Source of the DNA: Chloroflexota bacterium
GTDB lineage: Bacteria; Chloroflexota; Anaerolineae; Anaerolineales; Anaerolineaceae
Assembly (NCBI GenBank): GCA_004347695.1
Contig: SLTK01000011.1
Span: forward strand, 47,601 to 111,600
Direction: 5' to 3'
DNA: 64,000 bases
In this document: positions 15,260 to 23,677 of the stretch, in pieces
Layout: each line of letters starts with the position of its first letter
How positions within the stretch are numbered: position 1 is the first letter of the stretch
Notes under the pieces: generated by a model
The model's database searches: none
What the model was told of the DNA's origin: nothing
What the model saw: only the letters and a program-made list of their open reading frames with translations
Made by a program: the position numbers and the translations under genes

Positions 15260-17329
15260 ATGGTTTCGAACTTTGGTTTCGGCGCCCTGGTTATCACGCT
15301 GGTGGTTTCGATTTACGGCATTTTTGCGGCGGTGTACGGCGCGCGTAAAAATTCTCTGGCCTGGGTGGAAAGCGCCCGCAAGGCAATGTTGTTGACTTTC
15401 CCATTGATCACGTTGGTAGCCTTGTCGATCATTTTCTTGCTCGTCAACGGCGATTATCAGGTTCAGTATGTATATAACGTCACCAGCAGCACCATGCCCA
15501 TGTACTTGAAAGTCACCGCACTTTGGGGCGGGCAGGCTGGATCGTTGATTTTCTGGTCCTGGCTGCTGGCATCCTTTGCTTCAGCCGTTACCCTGCGCAA
15601 ATGGCAGCGCGACCGCGAATTTCTCCCCTGGGTGATTGTAGTCTCGCTGGTAACCCTGGTGTTCTTCGTCGGCATGAGCATCTTCTTCGAGAATCCGTTC
15701 GTGAGGTTCTGGCAAACCGCCGGCGGCAGCGAGGCGGTTGCCATGTTCCAACCCGCCGGCGCGACGCCGCTGGTTCCCTTCGACGGGCGCGGGTTGAACC
15801 CGCTGCTGCGCCACCCTGGCATGGTCATCCACCCGCCAATGTTGTATCTCGGGTTTGTATCGTTTGTTATCCCGTTTGCGTTTGCCATCGCCGCATTGAT
15901 AACCGGACGAACCGATGACCGCTGGATTCGCGTCACCCGCCGCTGGGCGCTGGTTGCCTGGCTGTTCCTGTCGCTGGGACTGGTGCTTGGCAGCCGTTGG
16001 GCTTATGACGTACTGGGCTGGGGCGGTTACTGGGCCTGGGATCCGGTGGAAATTGCCGCCTTCATGCCCTGGCTCTCAGGGACAGCATTCCTGCATTCAG
16101 TAATGATCCAGGAAAAGCGCGGACTGTTCAAGCGCTGGAATATGGTGCTGATCATCCTCACCTATTCACTGGTTATTTTTGGCACATTCCTTACCCGCTC
16201 GGGCGTACTATCATCGGTGCATGCCTTCTCGCAAAGCGCTATCGGACCGTTATTCTTTGGCTATATCGGCGTCACCTTTGCCATCTCACTGGCGCTTCTG
16301 TTACAGCGCTGGAATGTTTTACGCTCTGAAGGGGAAATGCATTCGCTGCTATCGCGAGAAGCGCTCTTTTTACTCAACAATCTGCTCTTTATGGGCATTT
16401 TGGTGGTTTGTTTCTGGGGCGTGCTCTTTCCGCTCATATCTGAATTATTCACCGGCCAGAAGGTGACGGTCGGGCCGCCGTTTTATGAGCGTTCCACCGG
16501 TCCGCTGTTTGCCGGTCTGCTGCTACTGATGGGTGTGGCACCGTTATCCGCCTGGGGGCATTCAACCGTCAAAACACTTGGCAAAGCCATGTGGAAACCG
16601 TTTTTGGTCTCATTGGCGATCCCGATCCTGGCTTACGTCCTGGGTGTCCGTCACTTTGCCGCGCTGCTGGCCTTCTGGCTTTGTGCATTTGTTGCTTTTA
16701 TCACCCTGTATGAATACTACCGCGGCGTGGCAGCCAGAATGCGCCGCAGCGAAGAAAATGTATTCACCGCTTTGTGGAATCTGGCGGGCCGCAACCGCCG
16801 GCGTTACGGCGGATACATCATTCATATTGGCGTGGTGTTGATGGCGCTTGGCATCATCGGCATCGAGTTATTCCAGACCGAAACACAGGGCACCATTCCA
16901 CCGGGTGGGCAGATGGCTCTGGGCGATTACAACATAACGTTCGACAAGCTGGATATTTTCGACACGGCGGATGGACGCAACGTTGCGCGCGCGGTGGTTT
17001 CAGTGGAACGCGATGGAAAATACCTTGGCCAGCTCTACCCACGCCGCGATTACTACTACGACTCGCAGCAGCCCATGACAATCCCAGGCGTGCGCAGCAC
17101 CATGGAAGACGACCTGTACGTGCTGCTGGTTGACTGGGAGCCGATATCTTCCACCGGGGTGACATTTAAGATCTATCACAACCCGCTGGTGAACTGGCTG
17201 TGGTTTGGTGGATTTGTCTTCATTTTTGGCACCCTGGTAGCTTCCTGGCCGGATAAAGACCCTGAGACGGTCCGGATTCGGTCGACAAAACGCAAGTTAT
17301 CCCCGTCAGAAGCACAGAGCGCAGATTAG
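15260..17329 (+). CDS. ccmF: Heme lyase CcmF
   Basis: The 689-residue polytopic protein (about 14-15 helices) has the heme-handling WWD motif WGWGGYWAWDPVE near residue 250 and conserved HPPMLY and FLTRSGVL segments. It ligates heme from CcmE to CxxCH motifs outside the membrane. A TTG at 15245 also opens the frame, but ATG 15260 with AAGGGAG before it is the better start. The gap from ccmE is 75 bases with no terminator hairpin. Confidence 0.95.
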   Translation: MVSNFGFGALVITLVVSIYGIFAAVYGARKNSLAWVESARKAMLLTFPLITLVALSIIFLLVNGDYQVQYVYNVTSSTMPMYLKVTALWGGQAGSLIFWSWLLASFASAVTLRKWQRDREFLPWVIVVSLVTLVFFVGMSIFFENPFVRFWQTAGGSEAVAMFQPAGATPLVPFDGRGLNPLLRHPGMVIHPPMLYLGFVSFVIPFAFAIAALITGRTDDRWIRVTRRWALVAWLFLSLGLVLGSRWAYDVLGWGGYWAWDPVEIAAFMPWLSGTAFLHSVMIQEKRGLFKRWNMVLIILTYSLVIFGTFLTRSGVLSSVHAFSQSAIGPLFFGYIGVTFAISLALLLQRWNVLRSEGEMHSLLSREALFLLNNLLFMGILVVCFWGVLFPLISELFTGQKVTVGPPFYERSTGPLFAGLLLLMGVAPLSAWGHSTVKTLGKAMWKPFLVSLAIPILAYVLGVRHFAALLAFWLCAFVAFITLYEYYRGVAARMRRSEENVFTALWNLAGRNRRRYGGYIIHIGVVLMALGIIGIELFQTETQGTIPPGGQMALGDYNITFDKLDIFDTADGRNVARAVVSVERDGKYLGQLYPRRDYYYDSQQPMTIPGVRSTMEDDLYVLLVDWEPISSTGVTFKIYHNPLVNWLWFGGFVFIFGTLVASWPDKDPETVRIRSTKRKLSPSEAQSAD

Positions 17330-17348
17330 CCGTTCCCGGAAACTTACT

Positions 17349-17864
17349 ATGAATTCTGCTGAGAAAAAACAACTGCCATTTCCTTTGTTTGCGCTCGTTG
17401 CCGGGCTGTTTTTGATTGGAATTTCGTTTTTCAGCGTTCAAGCGCAAAGCCCCACGCCGTCGGATAATGAGGTCAACAAAGTTGCCAAGGAACTCTACTG
17501 CCCGGTATGTGAAAATATATCGCTGGACGTATGCCCGACCCAGGCTTGCGCACAGTGGCGGGCGTTGATTCGCGAAAAACTGGCCGCTGGATGGTCTGAA
17601 GAGCAGATCAAAGATTATTTTGTAGCCCAGTATGGAGACCGGGTGCTCAGCACCCCGCCTACCCGCGGGCTGAACTGGCTGGTTTACATCCTGCCGCCGC
17701 TTATTTTCCTGGGCGGCGTGTATCTGGTCTACCGAGTGCTGCGGTCGATGAAAAATAAAAATTCTGAAACTGTCAGCCCGCTGCCGGTTGAACCGGACCA
17801 GACGGACCCATACTTTTCCCAATTGGAAGCTGAACTTGAACAACACCGGAAACACGGCGAGTAA
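17349..17864 (+). CDS. ccmH: CcmH-type apocytochrome thiol reductase
   Basis: The 171-residue protein has a signal/anchor (about 11-31), a small helical domain with the paired-cysteine motif in KELYCPVCENISL, and a C-terminal helix (about 107-127). The usual motif is LRCxxCQN; here it is LYCPVCEN, and a second cysteine pair (DVCPTQAC) follows. The GWSEEQIKDYFVAQYGDRVL segment is standard. It keeps the CxxCH cysteines reduced for heme ligation. The extra cysteines are a feature worth noting. Confidence 0.9.
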   Translation: MNSAEKKQLPFPLFALVAGLFLIGISFFSVQAQSPTPSDNEVNKVAKELYCPVCENISLDVCPTQACAQWRALIREKLAAGWSEEQIKDYFVAQYGDRVLSTPPTRGLNWLVYILPPLIFLGGVYLVYRVLRSMKNKNSETVSPLPVEPDQTDPYFSQLEAELEQHRKHGE

Positions 17865-17896
17865 ATCAGAAGATTTTGATGGAATGAGGATACCGG

Positions 17897-18463
17897 ATGA
17901 ATACCCTTCAAAACGAACCTAAGTCCCAGGAACAGCCTCGCCGTCTGCCAACCTGGGTGGTAGGGCTGGCTTTTACCGGTCTGGTAGCATTTTTACTGCT
18001 GGTTGGCCTGGGGCTGCGCCGGGCGCAATCCGGCCCGATCACTGTCGGCCAGAAAGTGCCCGGTTTCTCGGTCACAACCTTCGGCGGCGAGACGATCGAT
18101 ACTGCGGACCTGGCTGGCAAAGTGATCGTGGTCAACTTTTGGGCATCCTGGTGCAAACCTTGCGAGCAGGAAGCCGCCGAGCTGGAATCGGCCTACCAGT
18201 ACTATAAACCGGGCGGCGAGGTGGTCTTCCTGGGAGTCGATTATGTGGACACCGAACCCGAAGCGCTTGCTTTTATCAATAAATTCGGCCTGACATATGC
18301 GAACGGCCCTGATCTGCGCACGAAAATCTCGCAAATGTTTCGTATTCAGGGTGTCCCTGAAACTTATGTGATCGATCGTGAAGGCAAACTGGCTTACGTG
18401 AAAAAAGGGCCATTCCTTTCCACTGCAGAAATTCAAAAAGTGATCGATCAAGTCTTGCAATAA
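17897..18463 (+). CDS. ccmG: TlpA/CcmG-like thiol-disulfide oxidoreductase
   Basis: The 188-residue protein has one N-terminal anchor (about 20-40) and a TlpA-like thioredoxin domain with active site FWASWCKPCEQEA (Cys86, Cys89) and the cis-Pro loop GVPETYVID. It passes reducing power to CcmH and apocytochromes on the outer face. Its place between ccmH and the CcmI-like gene supports the CcmG/DsbE role over a general TlpA. Confidence 0.92.
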   Translation: MNTLQNEPKSQEQPRRLPTWVVGLAFTGLVAFLLLVGLGLRRAQSGPITVGQKVPGFSVTTFGGETIDTADLAGKVIVVNFWASWCKPCEQEAAELESAYQYYKPGGEVVFLGVDYVDTEPEALAFINKFGLTYANGPDLRTKISQMFRIQGVPETYVIDREGKLAYVKKGPFLSTAEIQKVIDQVLQ

Positions 18464-18490
18464 TCCAATTCTTCAAGGAGTATGTTCCTG

Positions 18491-19018
18491 ATGGATCTTG
18501 GTTCTGTAATGTTGGTTTTGGCACTGGCGCTGGGGGTGGGGATTTATATTAGCCTGCCGCTAACCCATCACACGGCAAGTGAAAAGCTGGTCGCCAATCA
18601 GAAATCCGCCGATGATATCGACCATAAACGATCAGCATTACTGGCTGAACGCGATCGCGTGCTGACTGCCTTGCAGGAGCTGGATTTTGATCAGGCACTT
18701 GGGAAAATCCCGGCTGAAGACTACCCTGTGCAACGCACCGCTTTGATGACTACCGGCGCGGATGTCCTACGCCAGTTGGATCAACTGGAACCTGGAAACG
18801 GCAGCAGTTCTTCAGCCGAGGACCGGCTGGAAGCGGCAGTTGCTGCACGCCGCACCGATGTTCGCAGGATTGCACATAATGGGACGGACGATCTGGAAAT
18901 GGCAATCGCTGCACGCCGCCGTGAGCGCCAGGAAAAATCGGCCGGTTTTTGCCCTAAATGCGGTAATCCGGTGCTAAATTCCGACGTGTTTTGCTCCCGC
19001 TGTGGTACAACCCTATAA
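18491..19018 (+). CDS. CcmI-like membrane protein with C-terminal zinc ribbon
   Basis: The product (175 residues from ATG 18491) has an N-terminal membrane helix, then a coiled helical region (KRSALLAERDRVLTALQELDFD and GKIPAEDY) typical of the N-terminal part of CcmI/CycH, the apocytochrome chaperone subunit. A low-complexity linker with two AAVAARR/MAIAARR repeats leads to a zinc ribbon: CPKCGNP at the start and FCSRCG at the end. The TPR domain of classic CcmI is missing. An upstream ATG at 18482 is too close to the AAGGAG to be favoured. Confidence 0.75.
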   Translation: MDLGSVMLVLALALGVGIYISLPLTHHTASEKLVANQKSADDIDHKRSALLAERDRVLTALQELDFDQALGKIPAEDYPVQRTALMTTGADVLRQLDQLEPGNGSSSSAEDRLEAAVAARRTDVRRIAHNGTDDLEMAIAARRRERQEKSAGFCPKCGNPVLNSDVFCSRCGTTL

Positions 19019-19041
19019 ATTTTTCGAAAATCGAGTTCAAT

Positions 19042-20970
19042 ATGCCCTTGCTGAAGCGAAGTTCCGCCTTAATTCTTCTTGTCTTGACCGTTTTCATCCT
19101 TTCAGGTTGCGCGGTGTCTCTGGCATCCGATGTTACCCCACCCCCTGATGCGGAGTCCTATACTGCCCAGGATACGCCTGTTGTGCCTGAATCAGTCTTT
19201 CCGATTGTTCCACCCGACCCACAGGCCGGGGAGGTTATTTTTAACGAAAAATGTGCGCCCTGTCATGGTAACCTTGGCCAGGGCGATGGTCCACAAAGCG
19301 AGAGTTTACCCGTCAAAGTACCCGCGCTGGCTGATCCAGGGCTGGCAGCCGCTACCCGTCCGGTGGATTGGTACTACATGGTTACCAACGGAAACCTGGA
19401 GCGCTATATGCCAGGCTTCACCAGTCTGGATGATCGCCAGCGTTGGGACGTTGTATCTTATGCGCTATCCCTTTCGCTTTCCAGCAGCGCTACAACCACC
19501 GGCAAGGAGGTTTATACTGCAAGCTGTGAGACTTGCCACGGCGTGCAGGGAACGGGCGGCGTAAGTGCGCCTGATTGGCAACGGGAATCGGGGCGGTTGG
19601 CGCAGTTATCCCTGGATGAAATTGTCGCCGTAACGGGAAATGGCACCGGAGATATGCCGGGTTACGGCAGTAGTTTGTCTGCGGAAGAATTAAACGCAGT
19701 AGCGCAGTATGTGCGCCTTCTCAGCTTTGGCGTGCGGGACGAAACCTCCGCAGCAAATTCGGCCCCCACCGTGACCGAAGCTGCGGCTGAGGCGCAGGTA
19801 ACTGCTATCCCGACTGGCGGCGCTGAACCGTTACCGCAGCCCAACTTGCCGGACCAGGAGGCTACACCCACTGGGACGCCTGAATCGACTTTACCGGCAG
19901 AATTAACCATTACCGGCAAACTCGTGGCTTCCGAAGGGGTCGAAATTCCTGCAGATTTAACTGTCACTTTGGCTGGATTTGACAGCATGGATCAGGCTTA
20001 CCAGGCAGATACCAAAGTGCAGCCCGACGGGAGCTTCGAGTTCGAGAAAGTTGAATTCGTTCCCGGGCGCACCTTCATTGCCGCAGTGGATTACCAGGGA
20101 TTGACCTTTAGCTCGGATGTGTATCACAGTACAGATGTCCAGCCCGAGGCTGTGATCGCACTGACCATCCCGTTTTATGGAACAACCACCGATGCGAGCA
20201 CTTTACGCGCTGACCGCTTGCACCTGTTCTTTGACTTTACCCGCGCAGGGGTAGTGCAGGTTGTGGAATTGTTTATTTTGAATAATACCGGCGATAAAGC
20301 CATCGTCTCAGCCGATGGCCAGGGCACCATAGTTTTCGACCTTCCCGAAGGCGCCACCAATTTACAATTCCAGGATGGCGTCCTGGGTGAGCGCTATATC
20401 CAGACCGACAAAGGTTTTGCCGATTCTGCCAGCATTCAGCCAGGCGAAGGCGCGCAAGTTCTGTTTGCTTACGATCTGCCGTACAACCGCAAGGCAGACG
20501 TTAATATCCCCATTCCCATGGCGGTCGACGCTGCGGTGGTCATGATGCCGGAAGGTGCGGTCAAACTGACCAGCGACCAATTGCAAAGTACCGGAACGCG
20601 GCAGGTTCAGGGCATCAACCTGGAAATGTTTACCGCCTCCGGCTTGCAGGCCGGTTCAACGCTTGAGATGAAACTTTCAGGCCGGGTATCTTCGTCAGTG
20701 AACGTCGAGGCAGGTAGTTCCACCGGGCTGATCATTGGCGGCAGCGTGTTGGGACTGGTCCTGGTCGGTGCGGGTTACTGGATGTGGCGTCAACGAAAGC
20801 AGTTTGCCGCCGAAGATGAGATCGAAGAAGAGGCCGAAGAGGATCCGGATACAATCATGGATGCCATCATTGCGTTGGACGACAGTTTTCAATCTGGTAG
20901 TCTTTCGGAAGAGGCCTATCAGAAACGGCGGGCGGAATTAAAAGAAAAACTCCAAACATTAACGAAGTAG
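19042..20970 (+). CDS. Diheme cytochrome c lipoprotein with beta-sandwich domains and C-terminal anchor
   Basis: The 642-residue product begins with a lipoprotein signal (lipobox LSGC, Cys23). Two class I cytochrome domains follow, with heme sites CAPCH (71-75) and CETCH (162-166) and distal Met candidates in RYMPGF and DMPGYG. A Pro/Thr linker leads to a carboxypeptidase-regulatory-like beta-sandwich and a second beta domain. One membrane helix lies near 575-597, and an acidic cytoplasmic tail ends in a SHOCT-like helix pair. ATG 19042 is chosen because it gives the signal peptide. It lies inside the maturation operon and is presumably its client; its redox partner is unknown. Confidence 0.85.
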   Translation: MPLLKRSSALILLVLTVFILSGCAVSLASDVTPPPDAESYTAQDTPVVPESVFPIVPPDPQAGEVIFNEKCAPCHGNLGQGDGPQSESLPVKVPALADPGLAAATRPVDWYYMVTNGNLERYMPGFTSLDDRQRWDVVSYALSLSLSSSATTTGKEVYTASCETCHGVQGTGGVSAPDWQRESGRLAQLSLDEIVAVTGNGTGDMPGYGSSLSAEELNAVAQYVRLLSFGVRDETSAANSAPTVTEAAAEAQVTAIPTGGAEPLPQPNLPDQEATPTGTPESTLPAELTITGKLVASEGVEIPADLTVTLAGFDSMDQAYQADTKVQPDGSFEFEKVEFVPGRTFIAAVDYQGLTFSSDVYHSTDVQPEAVIALTIPFYGTTTDASTLRADRLHLFFDFTRAGVVQVVELFILNNTGDKAIVSADGQGTIVFDLPEGATNLQFQDGVLGERYIQTDKGFADSASIQPGEGAQVLFAYDLPYNRKADVNIPIPMAVDAAVVMMPEGAVKLTSDQLQSTGTRQVQGINLEMFTASGLQAGSTLEMKLSGRVSSSVNVEAGSSTGLIIGGSVLGLVLVGAGYWMWRQRKQFAAEDEIEEEAEEDPDTIMDAIIALDDSFQSGSLSEEAYQKRRAELKEKLQTLTK

Positions 20971-20977
20971 CCCCTTT

Positions 20978-21724
20978 ATGACCGCAATCATCGAAGTCAG
21001 TCGGCTTGTCAAACGGTTTGGGCCAAAAGTCGTGCTGCGCCAGTTGGATTTCAGGGTTGAAACCGGCGAGTTCGTCGCCTTGCTTGGGCCCAACGGAGCT
21101 GGCAAGACGACCTTCCTGCGGATTTTGTCATCCCTCTCACGCCCAACTCTGGGAAGCGTAAGCGTGGCCGGATATTCCCTGCCGCACCAGGCCGCCAGCG
21201 TTCGTCGCCGCCTGGGGGTGGTCAGTCACCTGCCGTTGTTATATGGCGACTTGAGCGCTGAGGAGAATTTGCTGTTTTACGGCCGCATGTATGCGGTGGA
21301 TAAGCTTTCTGGGCGCATGGATGAGGTGCTGGAACAGGTTGGTCTGACTAACCGGCGGCGCGACCTGGTGCGTACCTTCTCGCGTGGAATGCAGCAGCGG
21401 CTGGCGATCGGTCGCGCCATTCTGCACGACCCTGAAGTGCTGCTGCTCGATGAGCCGCACACCGGCCTGGATCAAGACGCCTGCGACATGCTCGATGCCG
21501 CCCTGCGTCAGGTGGCAGTCCGAGGACGAACGGTAGTTATGACTTCGCATGACTTGTCGCGCGCCGAAGATCTGGCCTCGCGCTTTGACGTGCTGGCCCG
21601 CGGGACGATTCAAGGGAGCGTTCAGCGCCAGGATATCGCGCGCGATGGCCTGCTTGGATATTATCGGAAAACCCTGGAACTTGCCCAGAATAATGCCAAA
21701 AACCATAAAGCGGAGGCAGCCTGA
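20978..21724 (+). CDS. ccmA: Heme exporter ATP-binding protein CcmA
   Basis: The 248-residue ABC ATPase has Walker A GPNGAGKTT, a signature FSRGMQQRLAIGRA, Walker B VLLLDEPHTGLD and a switch His in MTSHD. It resembles CcmA more than generic ABC-2 ATPases by its short length and by its place directly before ccmB, with its stop overlapping that start by four bases. CcmAB uses ATP to release holo-CcmE from CcmC. Confidence 0.92.
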   Translation: MTAIIEVSRLVKRFGPKVVLRQLDFRVETGEFVALLGPNGAGKTTFLRILSSLSRPTLGSVSVAGYSLPHQAASVRRRLGVVSHLPLLYGDLSAEENLLFYGRMYAVDKLSGRMDEVLEQVGLTNRRRDLVRTFSRGMQQRLAIGRAILHDPEVLLLDEPHTGLDQDACDMLDAALRQVAVRGRTVVMTSHDLSRAEDLASRFDVLARGTIQGSVQRQDIARDGLLGYYRKTLELAQNNAKNHKAEAA

Positions 21725-22407
21725 TGAACGGATTTGCTCCGTTTATGCGCGCGTTAAGCGCGGTGGTCTGGAAGGACCTGCGCGCTGAATGGCGCAGCCG
21801 CGAGCTGCTCTCGGCCATGCTGGTTTTTGCCTTGCTGGTTATCCTGATTTTCAACTTTGCGCTTGAACTGGAATCATCCGTGCGCGCCAACGTTACTGCC
21901 GGCGTTCTGTGGGTGACGTTTACTTTTGCCGGGCAGTTGGGTCTGAATCGCTCGATGGCAGTTGAAAAGGACCGCGGCTGCCTGGACGGGCTGTTACTGG
22001 CACCGGTGGACCGGGCGGCCATTTACCTTGGCAAAACCCTGGCCAACTGGGTATTCATGCTGCTGGTGGCTGTCATTGTTCTGCCGATTTATTCGGTGCT
22101 GTATAACACCAACCTGTTCATCCCCGGCCTGCTGTTGACGATACTGCTGGGTTCTGAAGGTTACGTGGCGGTTGGTACACTGCTTTCGAGCATGGCGGTT
22201 CAGGCGCGCACCCGCGATATTCTGCTGCCAATCTTACTTTTCCCGGTCGCCATTCCGGTGGTTATAGCAGCGGTCAAAGCCACGGGTGGTTACCTGCAAG
22301 GGTTGGACATTACCGAGATCCTACCATGGCTCAATTTGTTGATTACCTATGATGTCGTATTTACCGCTGTCGCCTTTATGGTGTTTGACAGCGTGGTTGA
22401 GGAATAA
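21724..22407 (+). CDS. ccmB: Heme exporter membrane subunit CcmB
   Basis: The 227-residue protein has six predicted helices and CcmB features: an amphipathic N-terminus ending WKDLRAEWRSRELLSAMLVF, the AVEKDRGCLDGLLLAP loop and the TRDILLPILLFPVAIPVVIAA segment. It is the membrane partner of CcmA and overlaps it by four bases. ccmC follows after a 22-base gap. Confidence 0.93.
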   Translation: MNGFAPFMRALSAVVWKDLRAEWRSRELLSAMLVFALLVILIFNFALELESSVRANVTAGVLWVTFTFAGQLGLNRSMAVEKDRGCLDGLLLAPVDRAAIYLGKTLANWVFMLLVAVIVLPIYSVLYNTNLFIPGLLLTILLGSEGYVAVGTLLSSMAVQARTRDILLPILLFPVAIPVVIAAVKATGGYLQGLDITEILPWLNLLITYDVVFTAVAFMVFDSVVEE

Positions 22408-22429
22408 CCATTCGTCAATGGAGGATAGG

Positions 22430-23128
22430 ATGAACGCAAAACCCAAATTATTGACCGTGATGGACGTCATTGCGGGCGTGATGTTTGTGACGGCGGTGGC
22501 TCTGGTCTTTTTCTATGCACCTTTGGAACGCGTGATGGGTCTGGTGCAGAAGGTCTTTTACTTCCACGTCGCCTCAGCGTGGATCGGCATGCTGGCCTTT
22601 GCCGTGGCAGCTTTCTATGGCGTGCTTTACCTGGTTAAAAAAGATGCGCGTTACGATCGGGTCGAGCTGGCAGCGGTGGAAATCGGGATTGTCTTTGCAT
22701 TCATCACAATCGTCACCGGTTCCATCTGGGCGCGCCCAATATGGAACGCCTGGTGGACCTGGGATCCGCGTTTGACCACCGCAACCGTCATGGAGCTGGT
22801 TTACTTTGCCTACCTGATGCTCCGTTCCGGTATCGAGGAACCCGAGCGGCGCGCCCGCTTTGGCGCGGTTTATGCCATCATTGGCTTTTTGAGCGTCCCG
22901 CTCACCTTTTTCTCCATTCGCCTGTTCCGAACCATCCACCCTGTTGTAATCGGCAGCAATGATCCGGGCGCCGAAGGGGCGTTCGACATGACGCCAAAAA
23001 TGACCCAGACTTTTATGTTCAGCCTGTTGACTTTCACTGTGGGTTTTGTCACCCTGCTATGGCACCGGGTGCGTCTGGGCGCGCTGTCAGATAAAGTCGA
23101 GCAGCTCAAGTTAAAGCTGCAATCCTAA
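22430..23128 (+). CDS. ccmC: Heme handling protein CcmC
   Basis: The 232-residue protein has six helices and the WWD domain WNAWWTWDPRLTT, with histidines in FYFHVASAW and in TIHPVV that bind heme. It loads heme on CcmE. The frame extends upstream to 22349 inside ccmB, but ATG 22430 has GGAGG at the correct distance. Its small partner CcmD follows 33 bases downstream. Confidence 0.95.
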   Translation: MNAKPKLLTVMDVIAGVMFVTAVALVFFYAPLERVMGLVQKVFYFHVASAWIGMLAFAVAAFYGVLYLVKKDARYDRVELAAVEIGIVFAFITIVTGSIWARPIWNAWWTWDPRLTTATVMELVYFAYLMLRSGIEEPERRARFGAVYAIIGFLSVPLTFFSIRLFRTIHPVVIGSNDPGAEGAFDMTPKMTQTFMFSLLTFTVGFVTLLWHRVRLGALSDKVEQLKLKLQS

Positions 23129-23161
23129 CCGGTTAAACGATTGATTGAGAGGAAATAAACG

Positions 23162-23323
23162 ATGGAAGGTCCTGCAAACACACTTTCGTATTTTATTGCC
23201 GGTTATGGGGTTATTTTTGGGGTTCTGGCGTTCTACATTGGCAGTTTGATCGTCCGCTGGCGTAATTTAAAACAGGACGAGACCATGCTGGCCGAGCTGG
23301 AAAAGAAAGAACAGGCGGAGTAG
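23162..23323 (+). CDS. ccmD: CcmD-like small membrane protein
   Basis: A 53-codon frame, ATG 23162 to TAG 23321-23323, follows ccmC. It encodes a short N-terminus (MEGPANTLSYFIAGYGVIF), one membrane helix ending near LIVRWR, and a charged tail (ETMLAELEKKEQAE). This is the exact architecture of CcmD, the small protein that helps release holo-CcmE. A GAGAGGAAATAAACG ribosome site precedes the ATG. It is short enough to be missed by routine annotation. Confidence 0.8.
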   Translation: MEGPANTLSYFIAGYGVIFGVLAFYIGSLIVRWRNLKQDETMLAELEKKEQAE

Positions 23324-23461
23324 GTCGCTGCACTCGCCAGTAGGGAATATTGGAAGGGGCGCGCAATTTGAGCTGCCCACTTTTTTAGCTGTAGAGTGTG
23401 TTCGACCGAGGTAGTAACCCAATTCTGGAACCACGGTTAACGAAACTGGATATTGGCGGGT

Positions 23462-23597
23462 CGAACGCACCGAATTATTACTGCAATGGTGCGTTCGCCC
23501 CATTTCATCGATGCCAGTGTATTTTGCTCCGAAAGCATCTCTGATCATTTGGGGCGAACAGCACCCTACGACGGGCGATGATTAATTGGTGCGTTCG
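23462..23597. repeat. Intergenic hairpins of the CGAACGCACC family
   Basis: CGAACGCACC (23462-23471) pairs with GGTGCGTTCG (23488-23497). A second pair is imperfect: CGAACAGCACC (23555-23565) with GGTGCGTTCG (23588-23597). The arms match those at 9680-9713, and the GGGGCGAACAGCACCC string is the reverse complement of one at 9611-9625. The whole gap 23324-23677 shows no gene; it holds only these hairpins. Confidence 0.75.
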
Positions 23598-23677
23598 ATA
23601 TATTTCACTCGAAAGCAACGTGGCTGGTTCTGCAAGCCAGCACCCACTCGGATGGCGCCAGCGTCGTTGAGAATCCG

